DNA of 64,000 nucleotides from JBQTIU01 sp052387815 (lineage in GTDB: Bacteria; Pseudomonadota; Alphaproteobacteria; CACIAM-22H2): positions 4,554 to 68,553 of the forward strand of contig JBQTIU010000032.1 in NCBI GenBank assembly GCA_052387815.1. The letters run 5' to 3'. The position numbers and the translations under genes are program-made. Shown in pieces: positions 7,958 to 17,212 of this stretch. The notes under the pieces are model-generated. The model was not told the origin of the DNA. It saw only the letters and a list, made by a program, of their open reading frames with translations, and made no database searches. Every line of letters begins with the position of its first letter. The first letter of the stretch is position 1.

Positions 7958-8920
7958 TCACGCCAGCGCAAGCCCGCGGCCGGCGGCGACGCCGTACTGG
8001 CGCGCGAGCTGGCCGCCGAGGTATTTCGCGATCGCGCCCATGCCGGAAACGCCCGCCGCCGCTTCGGCCTCGGGGTTGTAATTGGTGTTGGTGTTGACGT
8101 CGTAGGTCCACAGCGCGCCGTTGCGGCTGCGGATGAACTCGATGCCCGCGATGTGGATGCCGTTGGCAGTAATGAAGGCGCGGTAGCGGTCGAGGATCGG
8201 GTGATCGAACCGCGGCAGGACGGAAAAGCGCGCGGGTGGCGTGGGACTCGTCGGGCAGAACGCGTCCCCGGGCTGGCAGTCGTCGGCCGGGCACAGTTCG
8301 AAGCCTTGCCTGGTGTCGACGCGTAGCGCGTAAAGGAACCGGCGGCCCACGAACTCGGCCCTGGTGATGAACGGCTCGGGCGCCTCGATGTAAGCCTGGA
8401 CAAGGTTGATGCCGTCGACCGAGGCCTCGAATTCCGGTCCATCGAGGTGGCGGCGAAGGGCGTCCAAGTCCCTGAACAGCCGGACGCCGACGCCCTTGCC
8501 GCCGCGGTTGGGCTTGAGGATGAAGGGAAAGCTGAATTCCTGGGCCGCCTTCAGGAGCTCCTCACGACCGACCGCCGCCACCGTGCGCGGCGTTGGGATA
8601 CCGTGTTCGGCGAGCGCTGCGTACTGGGCGGCCTTGCTGATCTCGAGCCGCAACGCGCGGCTGTTATTGAGCACTCGACGGCCATGGGCCTCGAGCCAGG
8701 CCAGCACCGCCGCGGTGTATTCGGCCGCATACCGGTGGTCGCGGGTGTGGGAGGAGGCGCTCATCCGGTTGTAGAACACGCCCGCCGGCGGCGGCCGTCC
8801 GAGGTCGAGCGTCCCGCGGTCGAGGAACCATTCTTGGTAAGGCACGCCCTCGTCCCGGAGCGCCGTGCGCAAAGGTTCGACCCAGGCGTTGTTCTCGTGG
8901 ATGACGTACGCATTGGCCAT
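7958..8920 (-). CDS. ATP-grasp domain protein (RimK-like)
   Basis: The 320-aa protein has the ATP-grasp layout of carboxylate-amine/thiol ligases. The ATP-binding lysine and glycine-rich loop are FILKPNRGGKGVGVRLF, near residue 135. The C-terminal metal-binding strand pair is IEFIRSRNG followed by TYDVNTNTNYN, with the expected Glu, Asp and Asn ligands. I chose the ATG at 8920, giving MANAYVIHENNAW, because GGAG lies 9 nt upstream; longer starts would cross the AT-rich promoter region. The substrate is unknown; peptide- or amino-acid-ligating relatives such as RimK are the closest fold. It stands alone on the minus strand. Confidence 0.8.
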   Translation of the reverse strand: MANAYVIHENNAWVEPLRTALRDEGVPYQEWFLDRGTLDLGRPPPAGVFYNRMSASSHTRDHRYAAEYTAAVLAWLEAHGRRVLNNSRALRLEISKAAQYAALAEHGIPTPRTVAAVGREELLKAAQEFSFPFILKPNRGGKGVGVRLFRDLDALRRHLDGPEFEASVDGINLVQAYIEAPEPFITRAEFVGRRFLYALRVDTRQGFELCPADDCQPGDAFCPTSPTPPARFSVLPRFDHPILDRYRAFITANGIHIAGIEFIRSRNGALWTYDVNTNTNYNPEAEAAAGVSGMGAIAKYLGGQLARQYGVAAGRGLALA

Positions 8921-8967
8921 ATTCACACTCCAAGAATGTATTTCCGATTTTTGCCTATTTGGCCATG

Positions 8968-8998
8968 TGAATAATGCCAGAAACCGGGGGTTTGTCAA
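8968..8998 (-). promoter_or_regulatory. possible promoter of the ATP-grasp gene
   Basis: On the minus strand a perfect -35 TTGACA (8998-8993) stands 48-78 nt before the start codon in an AT-rich stretch. The best -10 candidate is weak (TATTCA or TTATTC, 18-19 nt downstream). Only the -35 is convincing. Confidence 0.35.
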
Positions 8999-9203
8999 GT
9001 TTCCGGCCGGTCGCGATGCCGTCACATAATACGGAATATAAATGTATAATACCAATGTCACGACGCCTCGAGCGACCGCGAGCGGACTCGGGTGTCTGGC
9101 CGGCGCGCGGCGCTGGCCCGCGGGTTCAAACCGGCCCGCTGCGGGCGGGTATTAAGGCCGGCGAGGCGCGAGGCGACGCCTCGCGGCCTCGCCCCGGCGG
9201 ACG

Positions 9204-9390
9204 TTTCACCGCACAGATCGCGGAATGAAATTCAGCGCAGAGGACGCCGAGAAAATATTACCGCGGAGGTCGCAGAGAAAGGAGGGGCGGGTCTTTCGAC
9301 CCGCCCGCGGGGCCGGTTTGAAAACGGCCCCTACACGCCCACTCGACGCCGCCGCCGCGCTCTGTGCGGTGAAATTCTTTCGGCGTCCTC
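9204..9390. repeat. MITE-like nested inverted repeat
   Basis: TTTCACCGCACAGATCGCGG (9204-9223) is matched in inverted orientation at 9355-9374 with one mismatch. An 11-bp block GAGGACGCCGA (9240-9250) recurs inverted at 9380-9390. Between them lies a copy of the GGGGCGGGTC palindromic repeat. The whole could fold into a long hairpin and resembles a non-autonomous mobile repeat; no transposase is present. Confidence 0.6.
9283..9333. repeat. GTAGGGGCGGGT palindromic repeat, copy A
   Basis: Two consecutive stem-loops are visible: GGGCGGGTC/GACCCGCCC, then GGGGCCG with a TTTGAAAA turn and CGGCCCC, ending CCCCTAC. This is the most diverged of three copies (others at 35606 and 44187) and is nested in a larger inverted repeat. 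Confidence 0.65.
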
Positions 9391-9527
9391 GCCCTGCGGT
9401 GATTCTTCTTGCTCTTGGCGGCCACGACACGCTTGACCTCCAAGACGGTATCTACAAACAAATCCGTGGGCACACCGGCTCGAATCATCGTGACATCGAT
9501 ATTACGTCTCGACCCTCGGGCCTGCCG

Positions 9528-9998
9528 TCACGGCCGGCGAAACAGCGCCTTGACCTCGATCCTGGCCTCTTTCGGGGCGCCGCCCGGCAACAGGACCGGG
9601 AATGCGAAGGCCGGGCCGTTGTCGAGCTCGGCGACCGGGATCACGAGGCGATGACCCTGCCCGCTCGCCAGCTCGCGGGTGAAGAACACGAGCGATTGGC
9701 GGTCGGCGGCGAAGCGGATGATGGTCCGCGACTCCGTCGCGCCCGCCCCCAAGGATCTTAGGGTCACCGGCGAAATGCTGGTGACATCCACGGCCTCGCC
9801 ATCGATGGTCAAGCGCGCCACCAGGACCGTCGTGAAGTCCAAGGGCGGGGCGTGCGACAATTCGGCCTGGGCCGCGAGCGCCTGTTGGGACGACAGGATC
9901 TCCGGTTCGAGGCGGCCGGCCGCCCACGCGCCGCCGCTCAACAGGCAAGCGGCCAGGCCCAAGGCCGCGAGCGATCGCCAGACTCTTGGGCTCGGCAT
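9528..9998 (-). CDS. exported protein at the end of the T2SS operon
   Basis: The protein is unrecognised, about 156 aa from the ATG at 9998. The start was picked because it gives a classical signal peptide (RSLAALGLAACLLSGGAWAA) near the N-terminus; an ATG at 10070 would add 24 residues. The mature part is predicted beta-rich, with no cysteines and no family motif. It follows the gspL-like gene on the same strand, after about 170 nt. It may therefore be an accessory periplasmic component or a substrate of the secretion system; that is inference from position only. Confidence 0.6.
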   Translation of the reverse strand: MPSPRVWRSLAALGLAACLLSGGAWAAGRLEPEILSSQQALAAQAELSHAPPLDFTTVLVARLTIDGEAVDVTSISPVTLRSLGAGATESRTIIRFAADRQSLVFFTRELASGQGHRLVIPVAELDNGPAFAFPVLLPGGAPKEARIEVKALFRRP

Positions 9999-10165
9999 CG
10001 AGACCCCGGGGGCAGCGGCCGGGACCGCAACCTGTCCCGGCTTGCAGATGTCAGTCGGGGGACGAATCATGTCGTGCGCAATCCTTTGCGGGTTGGCCTT
10101 TGCGGGTTGGAAGGACGACGAGGAGGGGACCGCGAAGTTCGCGGCAATGGGGCGCGGAGCGGGGC

Positions 10166-11107
10166 CTACGGTTTGGCGCGCACGCGCGCGGCGAAGCGGT
10201 CGGCGGCCGGCATCTTGGTGATGATGATATCCTCGTGGACGACGCCGAACGCGCCGAGCCAGTCGAGCGGCTGGTTGCCGAAGCCGGTGAGCGTCAGATT
10301 GTCGCCGGCGAACTCGATCTTGTCGATGAACACCCCCGGCGGCACCGCGACCAGGACCCGGCCGAGGGTCTCGATCGTCAACCCGCGCGCCGAACTCTCC
10401 AGCCGGTCCATTTCGTCCATCGCGACGGCCATGCGCGCGATCACCTCGCGGCGCTGGACGAGCGGCGCGACGGCGGTCTCGGCCCGTCTCAGCTCCTTCC
10501 GGATGTCCTGGGTGAGCGCGTCACCTTGCGCCGAGGACAACGCGATCCCCCCCCACATCGCGCCCACCAGCGCGAGCGCGAGCGCGCTGCAAATCGGCAC
10601 CGCCGGGTTCATGAACCGTCGCGGCCGCTCGCCGAGGTCGGCGGCCTCGCCCCGTTGCAGGCGCTCGTTGACGGCGGCCGTGAGCGCCGCCGCGCTCGGC
10701 GCCGAAACGACGATCGCCTGGGGCTCGCCGAGCCCATCCGTAAGCTCGTCCCTGAGTTCGCGCGGCGCGGCGAAGACCTCCGTCCCCCCCGGCCCGATCG
10801 CGGCGGCGTAGGACGTCCCTTCGGCGTCGAACGGAAACAGGCTCGCCGCCGTCGCCCGCATCTCGGATGCCGCGGCCGGCACGAAGGCGGCGCGGCGGCG
10901 GTAGACGAGGTCCGGGTCGAGGGCCAGGATGAAGGCCCCGCTCCGCACGCCGTCGGCCCGCTTGACCTTCACCCGGCCGTCCAAACGCAGCCGCAAGCGA
11001 AAGTAATGGCGCTGGCGGTCGGGACCGATCGCCACTACGGCGCGCGGCGGCAGGCGCGGCCACGCCCCGCCCGTCCCCGCTCGCGACCCGAGCCAGCCCA
11101 GCTTCAT
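10166..11107 (-). CDS. GspL/PilN-like inner-membrane assembly protein
   Basis: The 313-aa protein has a cytoplasmic N-terminal part of about 165 residues and one transmembrane segment (VPICSALALALVGAMWGGIA). A periplasmic part follows with a coiled coil (DIRKELRRAETAVAPLVQRR) and then a ferredoxin-like PilN/GspL domain (GVFIDKIEFAGDNLTLTGFG). It lies 19 nt after gspD. The cytoplasmic region is shorter than in canonical GspL, so the actin-like platform may be reduced. By order and architecture it should link the ATPase GspE to the inner-membrane platform. A PilN label would be equally acceptable. Confidence 0.7.
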   Translation of the reverse strand: MKLGWLGSRAGTGGAWPRLPPRAVVAIGPDRQRHYFRLRLRLDGRVKVKRADGVRSGAFILALDPDLVYRRRAAFVPAAASEMRATAASLFPFDAEGTSYAAAIGPGGTEVFAAPRELRDELTDGLGEPQAIVVSAPSAAALTAAVNERLQRGEAADLGERPRRFMNPAVPICSALALALVGAMWGGIALSSAQGDALTQDIRKELRRAETAVAPLVQRREVIARMAVAMDEMDRLESSARGLTIETLGRVLVAVPPGVFIDKIEFAGDNLTLTGFGNQPLDWLGAFGVVHEDIIITKMPAADRFAARVRAKP

Positions 11108-11126
11108 CGCCGGTCCCAGACTTCCG

Positions 11127-13247
11127 TCACTTCTTGCCGGCCTTAAGGTCGAGGCCGGACTGGGCGATGGCGTCGGTCACGATGCGCGCCGCGTGGCGGT
11201 CAAGGACGACATAGGGGGTGATCAAAACGATGAGCTCGGTCGTCTCGGTCTTGTCCGAGGTATTGGCGAAGGCCTTGCCGATCAGCGGCAGGTCGCCCAG
11301 CCACGGGATCTTCTGCTCGCGGCGATCGATCGTATTGCGGATGAGGCCACCGATCAGGATGGTCTCGCCGTTCGGCACCAAGAGCGTGGTGTCGACCTCG
11401 CGCACGTTGAAGGTGGGCTGGGGCTCGCCGCTCGATAAGTCGCTCGCCCCTTGCCGCGAGTCCGAGATCTTGAGCTTCATGCTCACCGTGCCATCGTCGG
11501 CGATGGTGGGCGTGACCTCCAGGCTCACGCCCACCTCCTTGTCGATGAACTCGCGCTGCGGCAGGCTCGACCCGCCGACCGTCGCCGCAGTGGCGAGCAC
11601 GCTTTTGACCACCCGGATCTGGTCGGTGCTCTTGATCTTGGCGGGCAGGCTGTTCTGCACCAGGACCCGCGGGCGCGACAGCACGCGCAGGTTGGTCTGC
11701 GAGGCCAAGAGGTCGATGGTGGCGAACGCGTTGTCGTTGAGCGCGATCGCGCCGATCGAGACCCCGCCGGTGGCGCCGGGGCCGATCGGGATCACGTCGC
11801 GGTTGGCGAGGTTGGTCGAGATGTCGCCCTGGATGCTGCGGCGCCGCAAGGACAGGAACCACTGCACGCCGTAGGCGAGGGAGTCGCGGAGCTGGACCTC
11901 GACGATCGCCGCGTCGATGAGTACGGACGGGATCTTGAAGTCGAGCGTGTCGACGACCTTCTTGATCTCGTAGAACTCATCGGGCGTGGCGGTGATCAAC
12001 AGGCTGTTGGTGGCCACGCTCGCCTGGATCGTGGGTTTCACCCGGTCGGCGAACAGGGGGGTGATGAGGCCGTCGACGGTGACGCGGATCTCCTCGGCCT
12101 TCTGGTTGCGCAGCGGCAGGAAGAACACCTGCCGGTCGTGGAAGCCGATGCGGTCCACCTGCTCGATGAAACGCATGACGACTTCTTTGAGCTGCGGCGA
12201 TTCGAGGACGATCACCAGGCGCGATTCGCCGGGGACGATATCGACGTCGATCGGCTTCTTCGGGTCCGCGAGGTTGGTGCCGAGGTTCCTGGGGAGGGTC
12301 GCAAGCAACGCCGCCAGCGCCGTCGGGGTGAGGAAGCGCGGCCCGTAGACGATGATGCTCTTGCCGTGGAAGAACGGCGTGTCGATGCGAGAGATGAACA
12401 GGTCGATCTGCCGGATCTCGGGCCCCGCCCCGGCCGCGATCAGGATGTTGCGCACGTCGAGCACGTGCATGCGGTCGGGGTTGCCCAGGAACTGCTTGGC
12501 GATCGGCAGCAGGTCCTTGACATCGAGATTCTCGATCCGCCAGACGCCGAGTGTCTGGCCGGGAGAAACCGTCGCCAGCCCGCCGGGGATGCCTTTGATC
12601 GGCTTGCCGGAGACCGTGAACACGCCGTCGGTGTCGAGGAAATAGACCCCGTGGGCGTCGAGGAAAGTCTCGAACATGCGCAGCATCTCGTCGCGCATGT
12701 AGCGGCCCGAGACCAGCCAGTTGACTTGTTTCTCGACGAAGTCCGGCAGAATCGTGTACGGCCGCTTGAGGTACTCGCCGAACATCAACTCGACGACCGC
12801 ACGCAGGCTGGCGTTCACCAGGTCGAGCTCCACCAGTTCCGCCACCGGGGCGCTCGACGCCCCTGAGCGCACCCCTTGACCCCGACCCGGGCCGGATCCG
12901 GCGGGTGGCGAGGAGGCTGGTGCGGTGAGCGCGGCGGGCGTCGGCACGGCGGGGGTATAGCTGATCTCGCCCAGCACCCCGGAGTGCGGTCGCGGCGGGA
13001 TCTGCATGAGCGGGCCGGCGCGCTCGGACAGCCGCCCCAGCCTGTCGTTGGCGGCGTTGACCGCGGCCAGATCGACCTCCGGCCGACCGGCCTGCATCAT
13101 TTCGGTCTTGTTCGGCAACTTGTCCGCCGAAAAGAAGTCGTCCAGCGCAGTGATCGCCTGGCAGCCCGAGACGATGCTCGCCAGCATCGCGCCCAGCACG
13201 AGCCGTGCCGGCGCGCCCGCCGGCCGCCCGCGAATAAATGGGGTCAT
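11127..13247 (-). CDS. gspD: type II secretion system secretin GspD
   Basis: The 706-aa protein forms the outer-membrane channel. It begins with a lipoprotein signal (RLVLGAMLASIVSGC), so it is probably self-lipidated and may not need a separate pilotin. After a Pro/Ala-rich linker come N-domains with repeated secretin folds. The C-terminal secretin domain has VPNGETILIGGLIR and IPWLGDLPLIGKAF, the family signature. The ATG at 13247 was chosen because GGAGG stands 5 nt upstream; a GTG at 13298 would add 17 residues. The gene is part of the minus-strand T2SS operon between the gspC- and gspL-like genes. Confidence 0.93.
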   Translation of the reverse strand: MTPFIRGRPAGAPARLVLGAMLASIVSGCQAITALDDFFSADKLPNKTEMMQAGRPEVDLAAVNAANDRLGRLSERAGPLMQIPPRPHSGVLGEISYTPAVPTPAALTAPASSPPAGSGPGRGQGVRSGASSAPVAELVELDLVNASLRAVVELMFGEYLKRPYTILPDFVEKQVNWLVSGRYMRDEMLRMFETFLDAHGVYFLDTDGVFTVSGKPIKGIPGGLATVSPGQTLGVWRIENLDVKDLLPIAKQFLGNPDRMHVLDVRNILIAAGAGPEIRQIDLFISRIDTPFFHGKSIIVYGPRFLTPTALAALLATLPRNLGTNLADPKKPIDVDIVPGESRLVIVLESPQLKEVVMRFIEQVDRIGFHDRQVFFLPLRNQKAEEIRVTVDGLITPLFADRVKPTIQASVATNSLLITATPDEFYEIKKVVDTLDFKIPSVLIDAAIVEVQLRDSLAYGVQWFLSLRRRSIQGDISTNLANRDVIPIGPGATGGVSIGAIALNDNAFATIDLLASQTNLRVLSRPRVLVQNSLPAKIKSTDQIRVVKSVLATAATVGGSSLPQREFIDKEVGVSLEVTPTIADDGTVSMKLKISDSRQGASDLSSGEPQPTFNVREVDTTLLVPNGETILIGGLIRNTIDRREQKIPWLGDLPLIGKAFANTSDKTETTELIVLITPYVVLDRHAARIVTDAIAQSGLDLKAGKK

Positions 13248-13308
13248 CGCAGCCTCCGTTGCCTCGCCCATCTCTCCCAATTGGATGTTTGTTGTCACGT
13301 CGTGGTTA

Positions 13309-13824
13309 TTATTGCGTCTTCCGGGCCGGCGCCGGCCGTTCCCGGGGGTCGGGGGGCACGCGCAGCTTCTTGCGCCGTTCCTCGCGCTCCGGATCGACGA
13401 CCAGTTCCTCGAACCCGGTTCCCAGCGTGCCGACGATCGCCCGTCCTTCGCCGACCGCCTGGATTCGCCGCTCGTCGAACTCCTGGCCGACGGCAAGGAA
13501 CTCCTTGTCCGTGAGGATGCCCGCGGTGTCGCCCAGCCGCGCCACCCCGCGGATCCGCGCCTTGGGCTTGGCCGGCGCGGCTGGCGGCGCCTCGGCCACC
13601 GGGACCGGCGGCTCCCACCTCGTGCCGTCGCGATCGAAGATGTTGCGGGTCGGCAGGCTCACTTGCGTCTGGTGCGGCTCGGCGACCTTGATCGGCGGGA
13701 CCGTGACCGGCGGCAGCTTCGGCGCCGGGATCGAACCGGCGACGAACGGCAGCCCGACGACGGCGAGGATCGCCAGGGCGAGCGTCGCGTACAGCCAGCG
13801 GTTGATCCTTACCCACATCGACAT
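13309..13824 (-). CDS. GspC-like type II secretion protein
   Basis: The 171-aa bitopic inner-membrane protein has a short cytoplasmic tip, one membrane helix (LYATLALAILAVVGLPFVAG) and a Pro-rich linker. A compact periplasmic homology region follows (RIRGVARLGDTAGILTDKEF...) like the HR domain of GspC/PilP that contacts secretin N0. There is no PDZ domain, so it resembles the short GspC class. It lies directly upstream of gspD, consistent with a clamp between the inner-membrane platform and the secretin. The C-terminus is charged and Pro/Arg-rich. Confidence 0.75.
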   Translation of the reverse strand: MSMWVRINRWLYATLALAILAVVGLPFVAGSIPAPKLPPVTVPPIKVAEPHQTQVSLPTRNIFDRDGTRWEPPVPVAEAPPAAPAKPKARIRGVARLGDTAGILTDKEFLAVGQEFDERRIQAVGEGRAIVGTLGTGFEELVVDPEREERRKKLRVPPDPRERPAPARKTQ

Positions 13825-13837
13825 GTCCAGCCCGGTC

Positions 13838-14392
13838 CTATTCCGCTGGCTCGATCACCAGCGCGCTAAGCCGCCCGGCGACCGCGAGTTGCTGCTTGTC
13901 CCGGTCGGCCGACACCGTGAACGCCTCCCAGGCCATGCCCCGCTCGGGCAGACCCAGCGCGGCGAGCGCGAACAGCGCCTGGCGGTCCGACTTGGTCGTG
14001 AACGAGAGGTCCACGACCTGCCGGCGCACGCCGTGCTCGAGGCTCTGCGCGGCCCCGAAGCCGATGCGAAGATTCTCGAACGGCCCCGTCTCCGTCAAGC
14101 GGTCGCGGATCAGGCCTTCGAGGAATGCCCGGTCATCGACCCTGGTGGTGGCCAGCGTGCTCAAGCCGGCCATGCGTTCCGCGTACGCCACGGCGACCTC
14201 GACATAGGCGCGCTCGATTTGGCTGCGGGCTTGTTCGAAGCGGTTGAGCATGTCGATCCGTCTCAGCATCTGCTCGGGTGCGAGGCCGCGGTCCAACGGC
14301 AGCGAGCGGTACCAAGGTAAGTCATGGCCGAAGGCGACGACGATTGCCAGCACCGCGGCAATGCCCGCCAGGAGATAAAGGCGACGCGACAT
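13838..14392 (-). CDS. GspM/PilO-like type II secretion protein
   Basis: The 184-aa protein has an N-terminal membrane anchor (LYLLAGIAAVLAIVVAFG), a helical segment (RIDMLNRFEQARSQIERAY) and a C-terminal alpha/beta domain. This is the bitopic layout of GspM/PilO. Sequence motifs are weak and the assignment rests on size, topology and position between the kinase gene and gspC. In this operon it would pair with the GspL/PilN-like protein. Confidence 0.6.
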   Translation of the reverse strand: MSRRLYLLAGIAAVLAIVVAFGHDLPWYRSLPLDRGLAPEQMLRRIDMLNRFEQARSQIERAYVEVAVAYAERMAGLSTLATTRVDDRAFLEGLIRDRLTETGPFENLRIGFGAAQSLEHGVRRQVVDLSFTTKSDRQALFALAALGLPERGMAWEAFTVSADRDKQQLAVAGRLSALVIEPAE

Positions 14393-14402
14393 AATCTCCG
14401 TC

Positions 14403-16610
14403 CTACGATCTCCGTCCTACGGCCGCCGCCGCCCACCCCGGCGCCGCGCGGCCGGTTTGCGCCCGGTCGGCGCGCCAGGCGGCCTCGATGGCCTCCGCGA
14501 TCTTGGGCTTAAGCGCCCACGGGGGCGCCGGCCCAGCCGCGATCGGCGCCACGCCGTCGGGCCCGATCGCGACCCGTTCCAGCCCGCCGATCTCGTCGGG
14601 AAGCTTCGTGCCCGCCTCGCACACCACGATCCGCCAGCGATCCGGCTCGTCGGCCACCACCGCCGCGAACTCCTCAAGGGTAGCGATTTCCGCCACCTCG
14701 CAGCCGATCTCGCTCAAGCGGTCGGCAAGGAGGCCGCGCAGCCGCTCGCCCGCCACGTACACTAGCACCCCCTCGGGCTCCTGGGCCAGGCCCAAGGCGG
14801 CGCCGGCCACCGCCGCGCCCATGGGCAGCCAGATCGTCGCCGTCGTGCCCCGTCCCGGCGCCGACTCGAGGGCCAGCCGGCCGCCATGGGCATCGACGAT
14901 CAGATAGCAGATGGCGAGGCCGAGGCCGCCCTGGCCGCCGCCCTTGGTCGAGAAGCCGGGATCGAAGGCGGCGGCGACCTGTTCGGGCGACATCCCCCTG
15001 CCGTCGTCGGACACGCGGATGGCGACGCCCGATCCGTCGCGGCGCGCGTCGAGGGAGATCCGCCCGCCGCGCGCGGTCGCCCGGATGGCGTTGCCGATGA
15101 GATTGATGAGCACGCGCACGAGCTGGTTCCCATCGGCCTCCACCGTCACCCGCGGATCGACCGCCGAGGCAAGCTCGATCCCGGCATCGCGCGCCGCCGG
15201 CCCCTGGATGCGCAAGGCCTCGTTGACCAGGCCGGCGGTGTCGTGGGGTTTGAGCTCGGGGCGGTAGAACGCCTGCCCGCTGCCGAACTGTCCCAACATC
15301 TCGCGCCCGCGCGCCGAGGCATCGGCGATGGCGCCCAGTGCCTCGGCGACCTCCGGTTGCGCCTTGCCGCCCACGGTGCGCCGGATCAGGGCCAAGTGGC
15401 TTTCGATCGCCGTCAGCAGGTTCGAGAAATCGTGCGAGATGACGCGCCCGGTGCGATGGATGTCGCGCACCCGCGCCGAGACGGCGTGGCGCACGCGCGC
15501 TCGCTCACGGGCGGTCACGTCCTCGGCGATGACGCTGAAGCCGCCCGCGCGCCAGCCATGGAGGACCGGCATCACCGTCACGTCGATCTTGCGTTCGCCC
15601 TCGGCGCCCTGGAGCGTGAAAATCTGCGAGTGCGCGCCGCGCCGGCCGAACGCGGCGTCGAAGCCTCGGAACGCCCCTTCGATCGAAGCCCCCGCCACGG
15701 GCGCGAGCAGGGCGCGGGCCGCGGCATTGAGATCGGTGATCTTGCCCGCCTCGTCAACGTCCATGATCGCCAGCGGGCTGTTTTCGATCTGGTGCTTGCG
15801 GCGCTGGTGCTCCTCGCCGAGCGCCCGGTTGAGCGATTGCAGCTCGTCGATCACGTGCCGGGCGCCCAGGATGTTCTCGCGCGCCTTGCCGGCCTCCCAC
15901 TCGGCGCTGTGCCAGAGCGCGAACAGGCTGCCGATGCTGCGCGAGGGCATGAACAGCTCGAACTTGCGCGCGCCGATTCCGTAGGCCGCGAGCAGGATCG
16001 CGCCGGGGATCGCCACCAGCAGGTACTCCGCCGCTTCGTTCGATAAATTGACCGTGCCGATCTTCGGGCCGTAGGTGAAGTAGGAAAAGGCGGCGGCGAA
16101 CGCGACGATGCCGCCAGCGAACCCGACCGCGGGCGCCAGCGCCACCGATAGCCGGCGGCAGAGCTCGGCCGCGAGCACGACGGCGGCAAGCGCCACGGCC
16201 ACGGCGGCGGCGAGCGCGAGTTGCGCTACCAGCGACATCTTGAGGATTTCGGGCAAGGGGGCGATGGCGGCGAGGCCGGAGCGGAACTCGAGGAAGCCGA
16301 TGGCGAAGGCGGCGGCGATGACAACGATCAGGTAATACGCCTTCGCCGCCCTGAGCCCGTCCATGGTGTAGACGAGGGCGATGCCGGCTAGCACCGCCGG
16401 AACGAGGCCCAGCAAGGCGGCGTTGAACTTGAGCGGGCCGTGTTCCACCCACCAGCCGGTCTCCGCGATCTTCCAGATGAGGAAGGTCAGCAGGCCGGCG
16501 GCGGCGAGAACCGGGGCCAGCGTCAGGCGCGCGCGCAACAGATGCAGGGCCAGCACCGGCAGCAAGGCGGCCAAGTAAAGGGCCCAAAAAAACTGGGCTT
16601 CGGCCGGCAT
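14403..16610 (-). CDS. membrane sensor histidine kinase (T2SS-linked)
   Basis: The 735-aa protein carries at its N-terminus a multi-pass membrane sensor (about 7 hydrophobic helices, first 215 residues). It is followed by a PAS domain (NSPLAIMDVDEAGKITDLNA). The kinase core has an H-box VISHDFSNLL near residue 390, an N-box NLIGNAIRAT, and the G-boxes DDGRGMS and GGLGLAICYLIVDAHGG. A C-terminal extension of about 110 residues resembles a degenerate receiver domain without a clear phospho-acceptor. It overlaps the response regulator gene by one base (TGATG), so the two are a cognate pair embedded in the secretion operon. The signal is unknown. Confidence 0.88.
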   Translation of the reverse strand: MPAEAQFFWALYLAALLPVLALHLLRARLTLAPVLAAAGLLTFLIWKIAETGWWVEHGPLKFNAALLGLVPAVLAGIALVYTMDGLRAAKAYYLIVVIAAAFAIGFLEFRSGLAAIAPLPEILKMSLVAQLALAAAVAVALAAVVLAAELCRRLSVALAPAVGFAGGIVAFAAAFSYFTYGPKIGTVNLSNEAAEYLLVAIPGAILLAAYGIGARKFELFMPSRSIGSLFALWHSAEWEAGKARENILGARHVIDELQSLNRALGEEHQRRKHQIENSPLAIMDVDEAGKITDLNAAARALLAPVAGASIEGAFRGFDAAFGRRGAHSQIFTLQGAEGERKIDVTVMPVLHGWRAGGFSVIAEDVTARERARVRHAVSARVRDIHRTGRVISHDFSNLLTAIESHLALIRRTVGGKAQPEVAEALGAIADASARGREMLGQFGSGQAFYRPELKPHDTAGLVNEALRIQGPAARDAGIELASAVDPRVTVEADGNQLVRVLINLIGNAIRATARGGRISLDARRDGSGVAIRVSDDGRGMSPEQVAAAFDPGFSTKGGGQGGLGLAICYLIVDAHGGRLALESAPGRGTTATIWLPMGAAVAGAALGLAQEPEGVLVYVAGERLRGLLADRLSEIGCEVAEIATLEEFAAVVADEPDRWRIVVCEAGTKLPDEIGGLERVAIGPDGVAPIAAGPAPPWALKPKIAEAIEAAWRADRAQTGRAAPGWAAAAVGRRS

Positions 16611-17212
16611 CAGCTCGCCTCTCCGCGGCGGCTGGTGTGGCGCTTGCGGCGGATCGAGCGGATCTGGACGCGCACCGTGTGGATCGAGCGGCTGAGCTTG
16701 AAGGCGATGGCCTTGTCCGACAAGCCCTGGCGCATGAGGGCGAACACGTCCCGCTCCTTGGGCGACAGCACCACCCCGCGCCGGAACACGTCCTTCACCG
16801 GCACGAACGCCTTCCGGTCAGGCTCCCAGTACAAGGGGGCGGTCGGCATCGCCGGCATCTCGGCGAGCAGCGCGATCGCCGCCATCACGTCTTCGTAGGG
16901 CACGGTCTTGGAGATGAAGGCCGCGCTGCGGCCGTCGAGCGCCATGACGATTTCGTCGGCATCGTGCGCGCCCGACACCACCAGCACCCGTCCCGGCAGC
17001 CGGTCGTGCAGCTCGGGATCGTCGAGGAGATCGACCCCCTTGCCGTCCGGGAGATTGAGATCGATGAGGCCCATGTCGAAGCGGCGCTCGGCGAGGCAGC
17101 GCCGCGCCTCGGCGAGGTTGCGGGCGAGGGTGATCCGGTGACCGATGGCCTCGAGCCCGCCGGCGATGCCGGCCGCGACCAGCGGATGGTCGTCGACAAG
17201 CAGGATTTGCAT
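16610..17212 (-). CDS. LuxR/NarL-type response regulator
   Basis: The 200-aa protein has a receiver domain with acidic Asp7-Asp8, phospho-acceptor Asp51 (MGLIDLNLPDGKG) and the conserved Lys in FISKTVPYEDV. A LuxR-type helix-turn-helix follows: LSPKERDVFALMRQGLSDKA, then IAFKLSRSIHTVRVQI. The ATG at 17212 follows a GGGAGGG site and overlaps the prepilin peptidase stop; its own stop overlaps the kinase start. The chain of overlaps implies co-expression with the prepilin peptidase and T2SS genes, which it probably controls. Target sites were not identified. Confidence 0.9.
   Translation of the reverse strand: MQILLVDDHPLVAAGIAGGLEAIGHRITLARNLAEARRCLAERRFDMGLIDLNLPDGKGVDLLDDPELHDRLPGRVLVVSGAHDADEIVMALDGRSAAFISKTVPYEDVMAAIALLAEMPAMPTAPLYWEPDRKAFVPVKDVFRRGVVLSPKERDVFALMRQGLSDKAIAFKLSRSIHTVRVQIRSIRRKRHTSRRGEAS

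Larger units (their letters stand above)
9062..9527. other. gene-free stretch with a compound repeat
   Basis: No coding signal was found on either strand that is not low-complexity. The stretch holds a degenerate GGTTCAAACC-type palindrome near 9120-9170, then the nested repeat described separately at 9204-9390. The last about 130 bases contain no recognisable element. Confidence 0.5.

Noticed and set aside
11451..12866. 471-codon plus-strand frame opposite gspD
   Set aside because: Shadow of the gspD reading frame; acidic/Arg-rich without a family motif.
14403..14730. C-terminal receiver domain of the histidine kinase as functional
   Set aside because: The fold is suggested by length and pattern, but no convincing phospho-acceptor Asp was seen.
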